Positions 26,420 to 33,997 of a stretch of 64,000 bases of DNA are shown piece by piece; positions within the stretch are counted from its first letter, which is position 1; each line of letters begins with the position of its first letter. The translations under genes were made by a program, and so were the position numbers. Source of the stretch: Hebobacterum sp964559435. Lineage in GTDB: Bacteria; Armatimonadota; Hebobacteria; Hebobacterales; Hebobacteraceae. The notes under the pieces were generated by a model that saw only the letters and a list, made by a program, of their open reading frames with translations, did not search any database and was not told where the DNA came from. The stretch lies in the NCBI GenBank assembly GCA_964559435.1, contig CAZLHI010000001.1:128886-192885 (forward strand). Direction: 5' to 3'.

Positions 26420-27595
26420 ATGCTTGAAACTCGGTTGCTGAGAAGGCTGGATTGGTCGCTGGTTATCGCCGTGCTGGCGCTCTGCCTGTACGGCCTCGTT
26501 ATGGTCTACTCGTCCACGCTCTCCCCAGAAGCGACGCGTCTCGGCCCGCCGAGCTCGTTCGCTCTCAGGCAGTCAATCTGGCTGTTCCTGGGTCTCTGCG
26601 TCTTCGTCATCACGATTCTCATCGACTACGAACGGATCGCCCGGTGGCACGTCCCGCCCTACGCGGCAGCCATCCTCCTTCTCATCGCAGTGCTCTTCCT
26701 CGGACGCGCGCCGGCGGGCGCGGCCAGCTGGATCGCTGTAGGGGGCTTTCGACTCCAGCCGTCCGAGTTCGCGAAGATCGCGGTGATCCTTTCCCTCGCT
26801 GCCTTCCTCAGCCGCCGGATGGATGCCATCGGAGACACGAAAGCTGTGCTCCTATCCCTGCTGATACCGGCGGGGCCGGTTCTGCTGGTGCTGCTTCAGC
26901 CGGACTTCGGCACGGCCCTGGTCGTGGTTGCCATCTGGTTTGGCGCGCTGTACTTGGCGGGCGCGAACGCGCGGCACCTGGGGGCCGTCTTCGCGGGCGG
27001 GCTGGCGGTGTTCGCCCTCATGTGGAATCTGAACCGACTTCCGCTTGAGCGAATCAGCCCGAAGCCGCTCGCGCGCATTGCCGCCGGGGCGGCCCTCAAG
27101 GACTATCAAAAGCGGCGGCTGACCATCTTCCTCAACCCTCAGGCCGATCCACTCGGGGCGGGATATCATGTGATCCAATCGCGGGTCGCCATCGGGTCGG
27201 GCAAGCTGTTCGGGCGCGGCCTCTTTCGCGGCACGCAGAGTCGGCTGCGATTCATACCCGAGCGCCACACGGACTTCATCTTTTCGGTTGTCGGCGAAGA
27301 GCTTGGCCTCGTCGGTGCAGGGGCGATGCTAGTCCTCTATCTCTTCATATTCTGGCGCGGGCTGCGGATCGCCATTCGCGCACGCGATCCCTTGGGTTCC
27401 CTCCTCGCGGCGGGCGCAATCTCAATGCTCATGTTTCATACTGTCGTGAACATAGGCATGAGCGTGAACATCATGCCCATCACCGGGCTGCCGCTCCCAT
27501 TTGTCAGCTATGGAGGCAGTAATCTGGTGGCGAGCTTCATCGCATTTGGGCTGCTGCAAAACGTCCACATGCGGCGGGACAGAATGCTCTTCTGA
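26420..27595 (+). CDS. rodA: SEDS peptidoglycan polymerase RodA
   Basis: 391 residues from ATG 26420 with about ten membrane helices. RodA polymerises glycan strands during cell elongation with a class B penicillin-binding protein. SEDS landmarks are LQPSEFAKIAVIL, LLQPDFGTALV (with the catalytic Asp region), the long extracellular loop ending in SRLRFIPERHTDFIFSVVGEELG, and MPITGLPLPFVSYGGSNL. RodA is favoured over FtsW by MPITGLPLPFVSYGGS and the absence of division genes nearby. The upstream ribosome-binding site is weak. The DUF1844 gene follows after 25 bp. Confidence 0.9.
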   Translation: MLETRLLRRLDWSLVIAVLALCLYGLVMVYSSTLSPEATRLGPPSSFALRQSIWLFLGLCVFVITILIDYERIARWHVPPYAAAILLLIAVLFLGRAPAGAASWIAVGGFRLQPSEFAKIAVILSLAAFLSRRMDAIGDTKAVLLSLLIPAGPVLLVLLQPDFGTALVVVAIWFGALYLAGANARHLGAVFAGGLAVFALMWNLNRLPLERISPKPLARIAAGAALKDYQKRRLTIFLNPQADPLGAGYHVIQSRVAIGSGKLFGRGLFRGTQSRLRFIPERHTDFIFSVVGEELGLVGAGAMLVLYLFIFWRGLRIAIRARDPLGSLLAAGAISMLMFHTVVNIGMSVNIMPITGLPLPFVSYGGSNLVASFIAFGLLQNVHMRRDRMLF

Positions 27596-27620
27596 CCTGC
27601 ACATTAGGAGGTGGCGAATC

Positions 27621-28151
27621 ATGGCGTCCAAAGATGAGATTAAGGGCGAGGGATTCGAGATTCTCGACCACGAGCAGGAGAAGAAGGGCGGGGGCGGCGA
27701 GTCGGCCGAGGCCGAGGGAGAAGACGTCAAGGGCGAGGGCTTCGAGATCCTCGACCATAAGGAGGGCGAGCGGCCCGAGGACGTCGAAGGCCGCGCGGAG
27801 GCCCGGCCGGAAGGACAGGAAAAGAAGGCGGAGGCACCGACAGGCGAAGGGGCCGCCCGCGTCGAGGGAGAGCAAGCTGCCCCCATCGACGTCTACTCCG
27901 TCCTGAAGCTGTCAGTTGCACAGCTCGCAGGCGTCGCGTGGCAGATGATGGGGCTCCAGCCCGATCCCTTCACCAATCAAACCCGTAAGGACGTGGCCCA
28001 GGCTCGCCTGGCCATCGATGCGGCGGCCGCGCTCATAGAACAGCTCAAGCCACACGTTCATGGGCAGGAAGCTCGGGACTACGAGAATCTGCTGGCAGAC
28101 CTCCGCCTCAACTTCGTGACACACTCGGGCGAAGAGCAGAAGCAGGAATAG
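27621..28151 (+). CDS. DUF1844 protein with duplicated N-terminal motif
   Basis: 176 residues from ATG 27621 with AGGAGGTG at ideal spacing. The C-terminal 85 residues (from IDVYSVLKLSVAQLAGVAWQMMGL) are the conserved DUF1844 helical domain, found in many bacteria with unknown function. The N-terminal half is highly charged, probably disordered, and contains two copies of KGEGFEILDH (residues 8-17 and 37-46). In single-copy relatives a similar FEVLD-type motif occurs once at the N-terminus, so a local duplication is likely. It probably shares the rodA transcript. Confidence 0.8.
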   Translation: MASKDEIKGEGFEILDHEQEKKGGGGESAEAEGEDVKGEGFEILDHKEGERPEDVEGRAEARPEGQEKKAEAPTGEGAARVEGEQAAPIDVYSVLKLSVAQLAGVAWQMMGLQPDPFTNQTRKDVAQARLAIDAAAALIEQLKPHVHGQEARDYENLLADLRLNFVTHSGEEQKQE

Positions 28152-28171
28152 GCGCGCCACCTTCGCCGAGA

Positions 28172-28235
28172 GTGCCGCGGCATTCGCCCACTGCAGGTAG
28201 AGGCGTACCACGCCGGAGTGTGTGTGCCGCGGCAC
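28172..28235. promoter_or_regulatory. Pair of palindromic operator-like sites upstream of modA
   Basis: A perfect 14-bp palindrome TGTGCCGCGGCACA occupies 28223-28236, and GTGCCGCGGCAT (one mismatch) occupies 28172-28183. Their starts are 52 bp apart, close to five helical turns, so a dimeric regulator could bind both on the same DNA face. They lie in the gap between the DUF1844 gene and modA. No regulator gene is adjacent. Confidence 0.35.
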
Positions 28236-28321
28236 AAGAGGCCCGCGCTTTGTCGCACGGGGGCTCGTCCCCTGTCAGCCGTCGTGGTAGTCGTGAGCGC
28301 CGCCGCGCCCGGCGACCCGTC

Positions 28322-28351
28322 CTTTCGGGCCCTCCGCGCCCGAAAGTCTTC
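28322..28351 (+). terminator. Possible terminator hairpin after rodA-DUF1844
   Basis: CTTTCGGGC (28322-28330) pairs perfectly with GCCCGAAAG (28338-28346) around a 7-nt loop, followed only by TCTTCGC. The stem is strong but the T-tract weak. A TATACA (28384-28389) just beyond could be a -10 element for modA. Confidence 0.4.
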
Positions 28352-28428
28352 GCAAGCCGTTCGCACGACCTTCACACCTTCGCTATACATTTGCCTTGCA
28401 GGTGGGAACTTGGGCAAGGAGGCTGGTC

Positions 28429-29226
28429 ATGCGTGCTGTGGTGTGGCTTGCAATTCCTGTGCTGGCCCTCGCCGCGGTCTTCGCCGCGAGCCCAGCGGAG
28501 GCTGCCGATACGCTGACGGTTTTCGCGGCGGCCTCGCTAACGGAGTTCCTTCAGGAAGCGCAGCCTCTGTTCGAAAAGGAAAACCCGGGCACCGAGGTCC
28601 GCCTAAACCTCGCCGCGAGCTCGCGTCTGCGGATTCAGATTGAGTACGGGGGTCCGGCGGACGTGTTTCTGTCAGCCAATACCAGGCACATGGATCCCCT
28701 CGTCAAGGCGAAGCTGGCCGGGAAGCCGAGCATATTCGCTCATAACCGGCTCGTCATCGCGGTGCCAAAGAGAAATCCCGCGCGCATCAAAATGCCCTGC
28801 GACCTTGCCAAGCCAAACATTAAGCTGGTGATCGCAGCCGCCGAGACGCCGATTGGCACCTACACACGGGAGGCAATCGAGAAGATGGAGGCGAGCGGCG
28901 ATTACGGCGACGATTTCAAGGCGCGCGTCATGGCGAACGTTCGCTCCCACGAACCCACCGTGAAGGCTGTCGTCGCGAGGGTGAACCTGGGGGAGGCAGA
29001 TGCGGGAATCTGCTACAGTTCGGATATCACCCCGGCTATCCGGGAGAACGTTCTGACCATCGACATACCTGATGCAGTCAACATAATCGCCGACTACCCG
29101 ATTGCCATAATCGCCAGAACGCGACACCGGACGCTCGCCAGCAAGTTTGTCGGTTTCGTGCTCTCGCCGGAAGGCCAGCGCCTCCTCGTCAAGCACGGTT
29201 TCCTGAATGCCAGGCCCACGGAGTAG
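28429..29226 (+). CDS. modA: Molybdate ABC transporter substrate-binding protein
   Basis: 265 residues from ATG 28429 with AGGAGG upstream. A Sec signal peptide ends in ASPAEAAD near residue 26. The mature protein begins TLTVFAAASLTEFLQEAQPLF, a textbook ModA start, with the SSRLRIQIEYGGPADVFLSA and AAETPIGTYTREAI ligand segments. It binds molybdate or tungstate outside the cytoplasmic membrane and hands it to ModB, encoded 36 bp downstream. It differs from the paired ModA-like proteins at 23.9-25.6 kb by having a cleavable signal and few cysteines. Confidence 0.88.
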   Translation: MRAVVWLAIPVLALAAVFAASPAEAADTLTVFAAASLTEFLQEAQPLFEKENPGTEVRLNLAASSRLRIQIEYGGPADVFLSANTRHMDPLVKAKLAGKPSIFAHNRLVIAVPKRNPARIKMPCDLAKPNIKLVIAAAETPIGTYTREAIEKMEASGDYGDDFKARVMANVRSHEPTVKAVVARVNLGEADAGICYSSDITPAIRENVLTIDIPDAVNIIADYPIAIIARTRHRTLASKFVGFVLSPEGQRLLVKHGFLNARPTE

Positions 29227-29262
29227 CACTTCTGCGAGCTCATCGCTGAGAGGCTGGAGCGT

Positions 29263-30102
29263 ATGAGACCAAAACGAAATGCCGTTCTGGTGATCTTCTC
29301 GATGCCGGCGCTCGCGCTGATCGTGCTGCCGATCGTCGGCCTGTTCTTCCGCGCTCAGTTGGGGCGAGTGGGGTCGTACGTGTGCTGCCGCCCCGTGGCT
29401 GAGGCGCTTGCCCTGAGCCTCACGACGTCCGGTCTGACCGCCATCCTGATTCTGCTAATCGGCACCCCGCTGGCCTACTGGCTCGCCTTTGCGGAGTTCA
29501 GAGGCAAACGCATCATCGACAGCTTGGTGGACTTGCCGGTCGTACTCCCACCAGTCGTCGCTGGCATGGCACTGCTCATGACGTTCGGCGCGTTCGGGCT
29601 CCTTGGGAGGTACCTTAACCTGGCCGGCATCGCCATACCGTTCACAACGGCCGCGGTCGTTTTGGCCCAAACCTTTGTCGCCGGGCCCTTCTACGTTCGT
29701 CAGGCGCGGGTCGGTTTCGAGAGCATACCGCGGCAGCTTATCATGGCATCGATGACAATGGGGGCATCCCCCTTGCGCACCTTCTTCCGGGTCACTGCTC
29801 CTCTTGCATCCCATGCCATACTTGCGGGGCTGGTCATGGCCTGGGCAAGGGCGGTCGGGGAGTTCGGCGCGACGCTGATGTTCGCCGGCAACATGCCGGG
29901 CATAACGCAGACGATGCCGCTCGCCATCTACTCGAGCTTCGAGTCAGATCTGAACGCCGCCATCGTCCTCTCGGTCACACTCGTGGCGATCTCGTTCCTC
30001 GTTATCACCGTGACGAAGTTCCTGCTCGACCCGGGCAGGGCAGGAGAGCGACCCGCACTCATGGCGGCACTCTCTCGGAGCAGCGAAGGCGTCGCGCGCT
30101 AG
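29263..30102 (+). CDS. modB: Molybdate ABC transporter permease
   Basis: 279 residues with about six membrane helices. The ABC permease coupling motif EAA is seen as ASMTMGASPLRTFFRVTAPLA, and PLAYWLAFAEFRGKRIIDSLVDLPVVLPPVVAGMA... style helices match ModB/CysT. It is the partner of modA. No ModC ATPase gene follows: the next gene is on the opposite strand and overlaps the modB stop by 4 bp, so the ATPase must be supplied from elsewhere in the genome. Confidence 0.88.
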   Translation: MRPKRNAVLVIFSMPALALIVLPIVGLFFRAQLGRVGSYVCCRPVAEALALSLTTSGLTAILILLIGTPLAYWLAFAEFRGKRIIDSLVDLPVVLPPVVAGMALLMTFGAFGLLGRYLNLAGIAIPFTTAAVVLAQTFVAGPFYVRQARVGFESIPRQLIMASMTMGASPLRTFFRVTAPLASHAILAGLVMAWARAVGEFGATLMFAGNMPGITQTMPLAIYSSFESDLNAAIVLSVTLVAISFLVITVTKFLLDPGRAGERPALMAALSRSSEGVAR

Positions 30103-31337
30103 ACCTTCGGCAGACGTCCCAGGTTGCGTCGCATCCCGCGCAGCAAGCGCGCACCCATAGGCCTCCGCTCTGTGAACACCTCCGTGAACCACGACACAGG
30201 CGTCGCGTCGAAGGCGACGTTCGCCACCCTCACTCCGCGCACTCGCGCCAGCTTCGCCGGCTCCTGTGGGGTCAATGACAGCGGCCAGCCCGGCGGGCAG
30301 ACCTTGTGCGTCTGAATCACCGCGTAGCACGGGATTCCCGACTCCCGTGCGGCGAGCGCCGCCAGCCTGGTCCCCGCTTTGTTGATGAGTTGGTCGTCGG
30401 CGGTAATGGCATCGGCCCCGACGAGTATCGCATCGCACCTCGGAACGAACAGCCCAACCTGCGCGTCGCTGATCAAAGTCACGCGCAGCCCGGCTGAACC
30501 CAGCTCGCGAGCCATCGACACACCTTCCTGTTCCGGCCGGGATTCAGTCACGACCACCTCTCGGCCTGGCCGCCACCAATGAAGCAGCGTCTCCCGGCAG
30601 GCACTGCTCGCGCTATGGGTCAACACGCGCCCGGACGTCCCCAGCGCAGCCGCCGCATGCTCGGCCGATCTTGTCCTGGCCGCCCTCACCTCGTCTGCGA
30701 GACGCCGCGCCGAGGTGCGTGAGTTGAGCAGCCGAGCGGCCAGGTGCGGGAAGATGCCCATGGATGGCTGGAGTGAGGCAAACGCGAGCAGAGCCCGCCT
30801 GCGGTTTCTCCCCCGGACAGAGTCAACCGTCGGCAGGCCCCCCAGTGCCAGATCCGTCGCTCCTCGCTTGGTGTCAGTCGCGATGTCCGCAAGGATGCTC
30901 CAGAACCGGGCCGTTCCCCAGGGCGGCCAGACCCGGGACAAACCCGAAGCCAAGCCGGGAACTGTCTTGCGATGGGCCACCTCTTCGGGCGGCACCCACT
31001 CCCAAGTCGCGGCCTCCCAGTCGGTCCGCACCTGGGCACCCGCCCTGAGGCGGAACAGAAATGTGTACACCAGCCATCGCGTGAGGGCCGCGCGGTCTGT
31101 CACCAGCATTGGCGCACCGATGCCGCGCAGGGCGACCTGGTCGGCGCCGACGCCGACCTCCTGCTCGATCTCAATCAGGGCCTGCTCCAAAGGGGGGCGC
31201 TCGAGGTACCCGCTGACACCCGCCCAGCGCCCGGGGTAGGTACCCACGCGCTCGCTGCGCCTGAGCAGCAATACCCTCCCGCGTCGATACAAGAACGCGG
31301 TCACCACGGCTGTCGCATCGAGCGAACTCGTCTGCAT
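30099..31337 (-). CDS. Fusion of a Nudix domain and an eIF2B-alpha/beta/delta-like domain
   Basis: 412 residues from ATG 31337. Residues 5-125 look like a Nudix hydrolase domain. Its Nudix box is degenerate: E56, E60 and G62 of the motif end are kept, while the canonical Arg and one Glu are replaced by Ile55 and Gln59. The C-terminal 230 residues match the initiation factor 2B / ribose-1,5-bisphosphate isomerase / MtnA superfamily, with LTHSASSACRETLL, VTESRPEQEG, VGADAITADDQLINKAGT and CYAVIQTHKV. Similar Nudix-eIF2B fusions occur in haloarchaea to my knowledge. A role in nucleoside or sugar-phosphate salvage is possible. It converges with modB and diverges from the amidase gene. Confidence 0.8.
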   Translation of the reverse strand: MQTSSLDATAVVTAFLYRRGRVLLLRRSERVGTYPGRWAGVSGYLERPPLEQALIEIEQEVGVGADQVALRGIGAPMLVTDRAALTRWLVYTFLFRLRAGAQVRTDWEAATWEWVPPEEVAHRKTVPGLASGLSRVWPPWGTARFWSILADIATDTKRGATDLALGGLPTVDSVRGRNRRRALLAFASLQPSMGIFPHLAARLLNSRTSARRLADEVRAARTRSAEHAAAALGTSGRVLTHSASSACRETLLHWWRPGREVVVTESRPEQEGVSMARELGSAGLRVTLISDAQVGLFVPRCDAILVGADAITADDQLINKAGTRLAALAARESGIPCYAVIQTHKVCPPGWPLSLTPQEPAKLARVRGVRVANVAFDATPVSWFTEVFTERRPMGARLLRGMRRNLGRLPKV

Positions 31338-31461
31338 GGCCGTGGCTATGTTAGCGGCGGCGCGCCAGGACCGCAAGCCGTCGTCGCCGAACTTCCCCTC
31401 GCTGCGCCGACTCAAGCAAAGTGCACGTTCCACGCCGCTATTCGTGGGAGGAGGGCTATTC

Positions 31462-32493
31462 ATGTCCGGCAGCAAGGCGAAACTGGCTACCACGCAGTGG
31501 AGCTACCGGGAGACGCCTCCGGAGGCGAATCCCTACGGCGACGTCTTCTCGCTCGACGCCGCGAGGCAGTGGTCCCGCGCACAGATCAGCGGCGCCCTGG
31601 AGCTGGTGGGTCGGGCCGGGGAGGCGCAGGCAGATCTGGTTGTGATGGGCGAAGATATCGCAAGCCTGGGGTACGCCCTCACCTACCTCGACGAGCCGTC
31701 GATCTTCCGAACACTTGCAGCGGAGACCGCCGCGCTCGCGCTCCAGGCCGTGGGCGAAGCGGCGCGGCGCTACGGCACGCACGTCGTCGCCTGCTTCTTC
31801 CAGCCGGCCGGCGATCAGATACACAACACGGCCGCGCTCTTTGGGCGAGATGGCGGCGTCATCGGCCGCTATCACAAGGTCCACCTGCCGGTCTACGAGA
31901 CGTGGCTGGTCGCGCCGGGGGATTCGTTCCCGGCCTTCGAGACGGACATCGGCGTTGTGGGGATGCTGATCTGCTACGACGACATGTGGTGTGAGTCGAG
32001 CGCCGCATGCGCCTTGAACGGCGCCCGCATCATCTGCCATCCCAGCGCCTACAGCCCGCCGGACTACCGGGTGCGCGCTAGATCAAGGGACGCGCAGGTC
32101 TTCTATCTCACCTCCACGCGAACCGGATCTCGAATCTGTTCGCCGGAGGCCACCATCCTGGCCGACTGCGGCGACGATGGAGACGGCTTCGTCACCGCAG
32201 AGGTCGATGTGGCAGCCGCTTCTCTTGCGCCTGAGAATTTCTGGGAGTATCTGTACTCCGGCATTCGCGACCACAGAGAGCGCCACCTCAAGCTGCGCCG
32301 GCCGGAGGCTTACGGTCGTCTTCTCGATCCCAATCCGCCAGCTCTCAGCGCCTATCCGCGCGGCGGCGTACGCAACACACCCGAGGCGATCCGTGAGGTG
32401 TACGCAAAGCAGAAGGATGACTACAGACGCGGCCTTCGCGGCGAGAAGCAGACCTACACTTGGAACTGGTCTCCCGCCCCGGGTGAGGACTGA
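31462..32493 (+). CDS. Carbon-nitrogen hydrolase (nitrilase superfamily amidase)
   Basis: 343 residues from ATG 31462, chosen because GGGAGGAGG lies just upstream. The catalytic triad is visible: Glu in VVMGEDIAS, Lys in RYHKVHLPVYE, and Cys in MLICYDDMW. The C-terminal 80 residues extend past the usual fold and may mediate assembly. Such enzymes hydrolyse amides or carbamoyl compounds (N-carbamoyl-amino acids, omega-amides); the substrate is not evident. It diverges from the Nudix-eIF2B gene and is followed after 108 bp by prmA. Confidence 0.85.
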   Translation: MSGSKAKLATTQWSYRETPPEANPYGDVFSLDAARQWSRAQISGALELVGRAGEAQADLVVMGEDIASLGYALTYLDEPSIFRTLAAETAALALQAVGEAARRYGTHVVACFFQPAGDQIHNTAALFGRDGGVIGRYHKVHLPVYETWLVAPGDSFPAFETDIGVVGMLICYDDMWCESSAACALNGARIICHPSAYSPPDYRVRARSRDAQVFYLTSTRTGSRICSPEATILADCGDDGDGFVTAEVDVAAASLAPENFWEYLYSGIRDHRERHLKLRRPEAYGRLLDPNPPALSAYPRGGVRNTPEAIREVYAKQKDDYRRGLRGEKQTYTWNWSPAPGED

Positions 32494-32601
32494 GCCAGTG
32501 AGCGTGCGTCCGGGCAGAAGGCGGGCAGCGCCGGCGGCGATCCCGGCCCCCGGCCGAGTGTTCGCAGGAACGCGTTCCATGCCCGTAGAAAGGCGTAGGC
32601 C

Positions 32602-33495
32602 GTGAGCGAAGACGAGCCGGAATTCACCGAGATAGCAGTCCTCACTCACCCGGAAGCCGCCGAGGGCATTGCCGACGCCCTCTTCAGCATCGGCGCCTCG
32701 GGAGTGACCGAGGAGCGCCGACCGTTGCATGTAACGGTCATCGCCTACTTGCCCAGGGATGACGCGCTGGAAGAGAGCGTGCGCAAGGTGCGACAGCGGC
32801 TGACCGCACTGGAGAGGCAGGGACTGCGCATCGGCCCGGGCACGATCGGGCTTCGCACGCTCGAGGAAACAGCCTGGAGCGAGGCCTGGAAAGATCAGTG
32901 CCAGCTACTGAAGGTCACGCCCGGCCTCGTCGTCGCCCCGAGCTGGGAGAACTATGAGGCCCAAGAAGGCGAGTTCGTGGTCGTGCTGGAGCCAGGCGCG
33001 GCCTTCGGTACCGGCGGACACCCGACAACTCGCTTATGCCTGCGAGGCCTCGTCCGGCACATGCGGCCGGGCGACCGCGTGGCCGACGTGGGGTGCGGCA
33101 GCGGAATCCTTGCGATTGCGGCGGCCGCGCTCGGAGCGCGTGAAGTCGTGGCCACGGACAACGACGGCACGGCACTCAGCGTTGCTCAGGCGAACGCGCG
33201 AAGGAATGCGACTGCCGATCGGATCCGTCTCGCGGATGCGGATCTGCTGGCCGGCACCGCCGGACCATTTGACCTGATCGTGTGCAACATCGTTGCCGAA
33301 GAAGTCATCCGGCTCGCCGAGAGCTTGCCGGCCCTTCTCGGCCGAGGCGGCCGGTGCGTCACCTCGGGGTTCGTCACGGCGAGCGTCCCGAGAGTGGAAG
33401 ACGCTCTCAACAGAAGCGGTCTTCAGACGCTGGAGACGCCGAGCGAGGAGGGGTGGGCGGCGTGCATCGCGATGCGGCCGGAGCGGGGCCACTGA
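32602..33495 (+). CDS. prmA: Ribosomal protein L11 methyltransferase
   Basis: 297 residues from GTG 32602. PrmA trimethylates L11 residues using SAM. The PrmA-specific GAAFGTGGHPTTRLCL stretch and motif I VADVGCGSGILAIAAAALG are intact, and VCNIVAE (equivalent to the NPPY-like ANI motif) follows. The N-terminal domain that binds L11 is present (FTEIAVLTHPEAAEGIADAL). It is part of a housekeeping run with acpS and the NAD(P)HX repair gene. Confidence 0.93.
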   Translation: MSEDEPEFTEIAVLTHPEAAEGIADALFSIGASGVTEERRPLHVTVIAYLPRDDALEESVRKVRQRLTALERQGLRIGPGTIGLRTLEETAWSEAWKDQCQLLKVTPGLVVAPSWENYEAQEGEFVVVLEPGAAFGTGGHPTTRLCLRGLVRHMRPGDRVADVGCGSGILAIAAAALGAREVVATDNDGTALSVAQANARRNATADRIRLADADLLAGTAGPFDLIVCNIVAEEVIRLAESLPALLGRGGRCVTSGFVTASVPRVEDALNRSGLQTLETPSEEGWAACIAMRPERGH

Positions 33496-33580
33496 GTTCG
33501 GCGCCCGCGGCCGGAGCGGGACGAGCGGCCCATCCGACGAACTGTCCACAGGGCACGCTGGCGAGGCCGGGGGTGCTCGC

Positions 33581-33997
33581 TTGATTCCATCGCTTGGCAT
33601 TGACATCGTTGAGATCGACCGAATCAGACAGGCGCTGCGGCGCCGTCCGCGGCTGGCGGCGCGGCTGTTCACCGATCACGAGCGCGTGTACTGCGACCGG
33701 CGGGCAGATCCGGCGCCTCACTACGCGGCCAGATTTGCCGCCAAGGAAGCCGCGGCGAAGGCGCTGGGGCGGTGGCTGCGCTGGCGCGAGGTGGAGGTGG
33801 TCACCGATCCCTCCGGCAGACCGACCATCTGCCTGTACGGCGAAGCGGCCGCCCTTGCTCACACAGGCGAAGGCGGGCAGATGCTGGTGTCGCTGTCCCA
33901 CGACCGAGAGTACGCTGTGGCTTGTGTGCTGCTAGTGACGCCACAGGAAATCGCCTCCCCGGACGAGAACCTACCGCCAGGGGGTGCACGGGCGTGA
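33581..33997 (+). CDS. acpS: Holo-[acyl-carrier-protein] synthase
   Basis: 138 residues from TTG 33581, with a GGGGG stretch as weak ribosome-binding site; the frame upstream of this overlaps prmA and has no family match. It moves 4'-phosphopantetheine from CoA to ACP. Signature segments: SLGIDIVEIDRI at the N-terminus with the Mg-binding Asp, and ARFAAKEAAAKALG. SLSHDREYAVA closes the fold. The stop overlaps the next start (GTGA); acpS next to nnr is a common pairing. Confidence 0.92.
   Translation: MIPSLGIDIVEIDRIRQALRRRPRLAARLFTDHERVYCDRRADPAPHYAARFAAKEAAAKALGRWLRWREVEVVTDPSGRPTICLYGEAAALAHTGEGGQMLVSLSHDREYAVACVLLVTPQEIASPDENLPPGGARA

Noticed and set aside
28152..28428. Possible molybdenum-cofactor riboswitch before modA
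   Set aside because: I could not match the conserved Moco RNA elements; only palindromes and one hairpin are evident.
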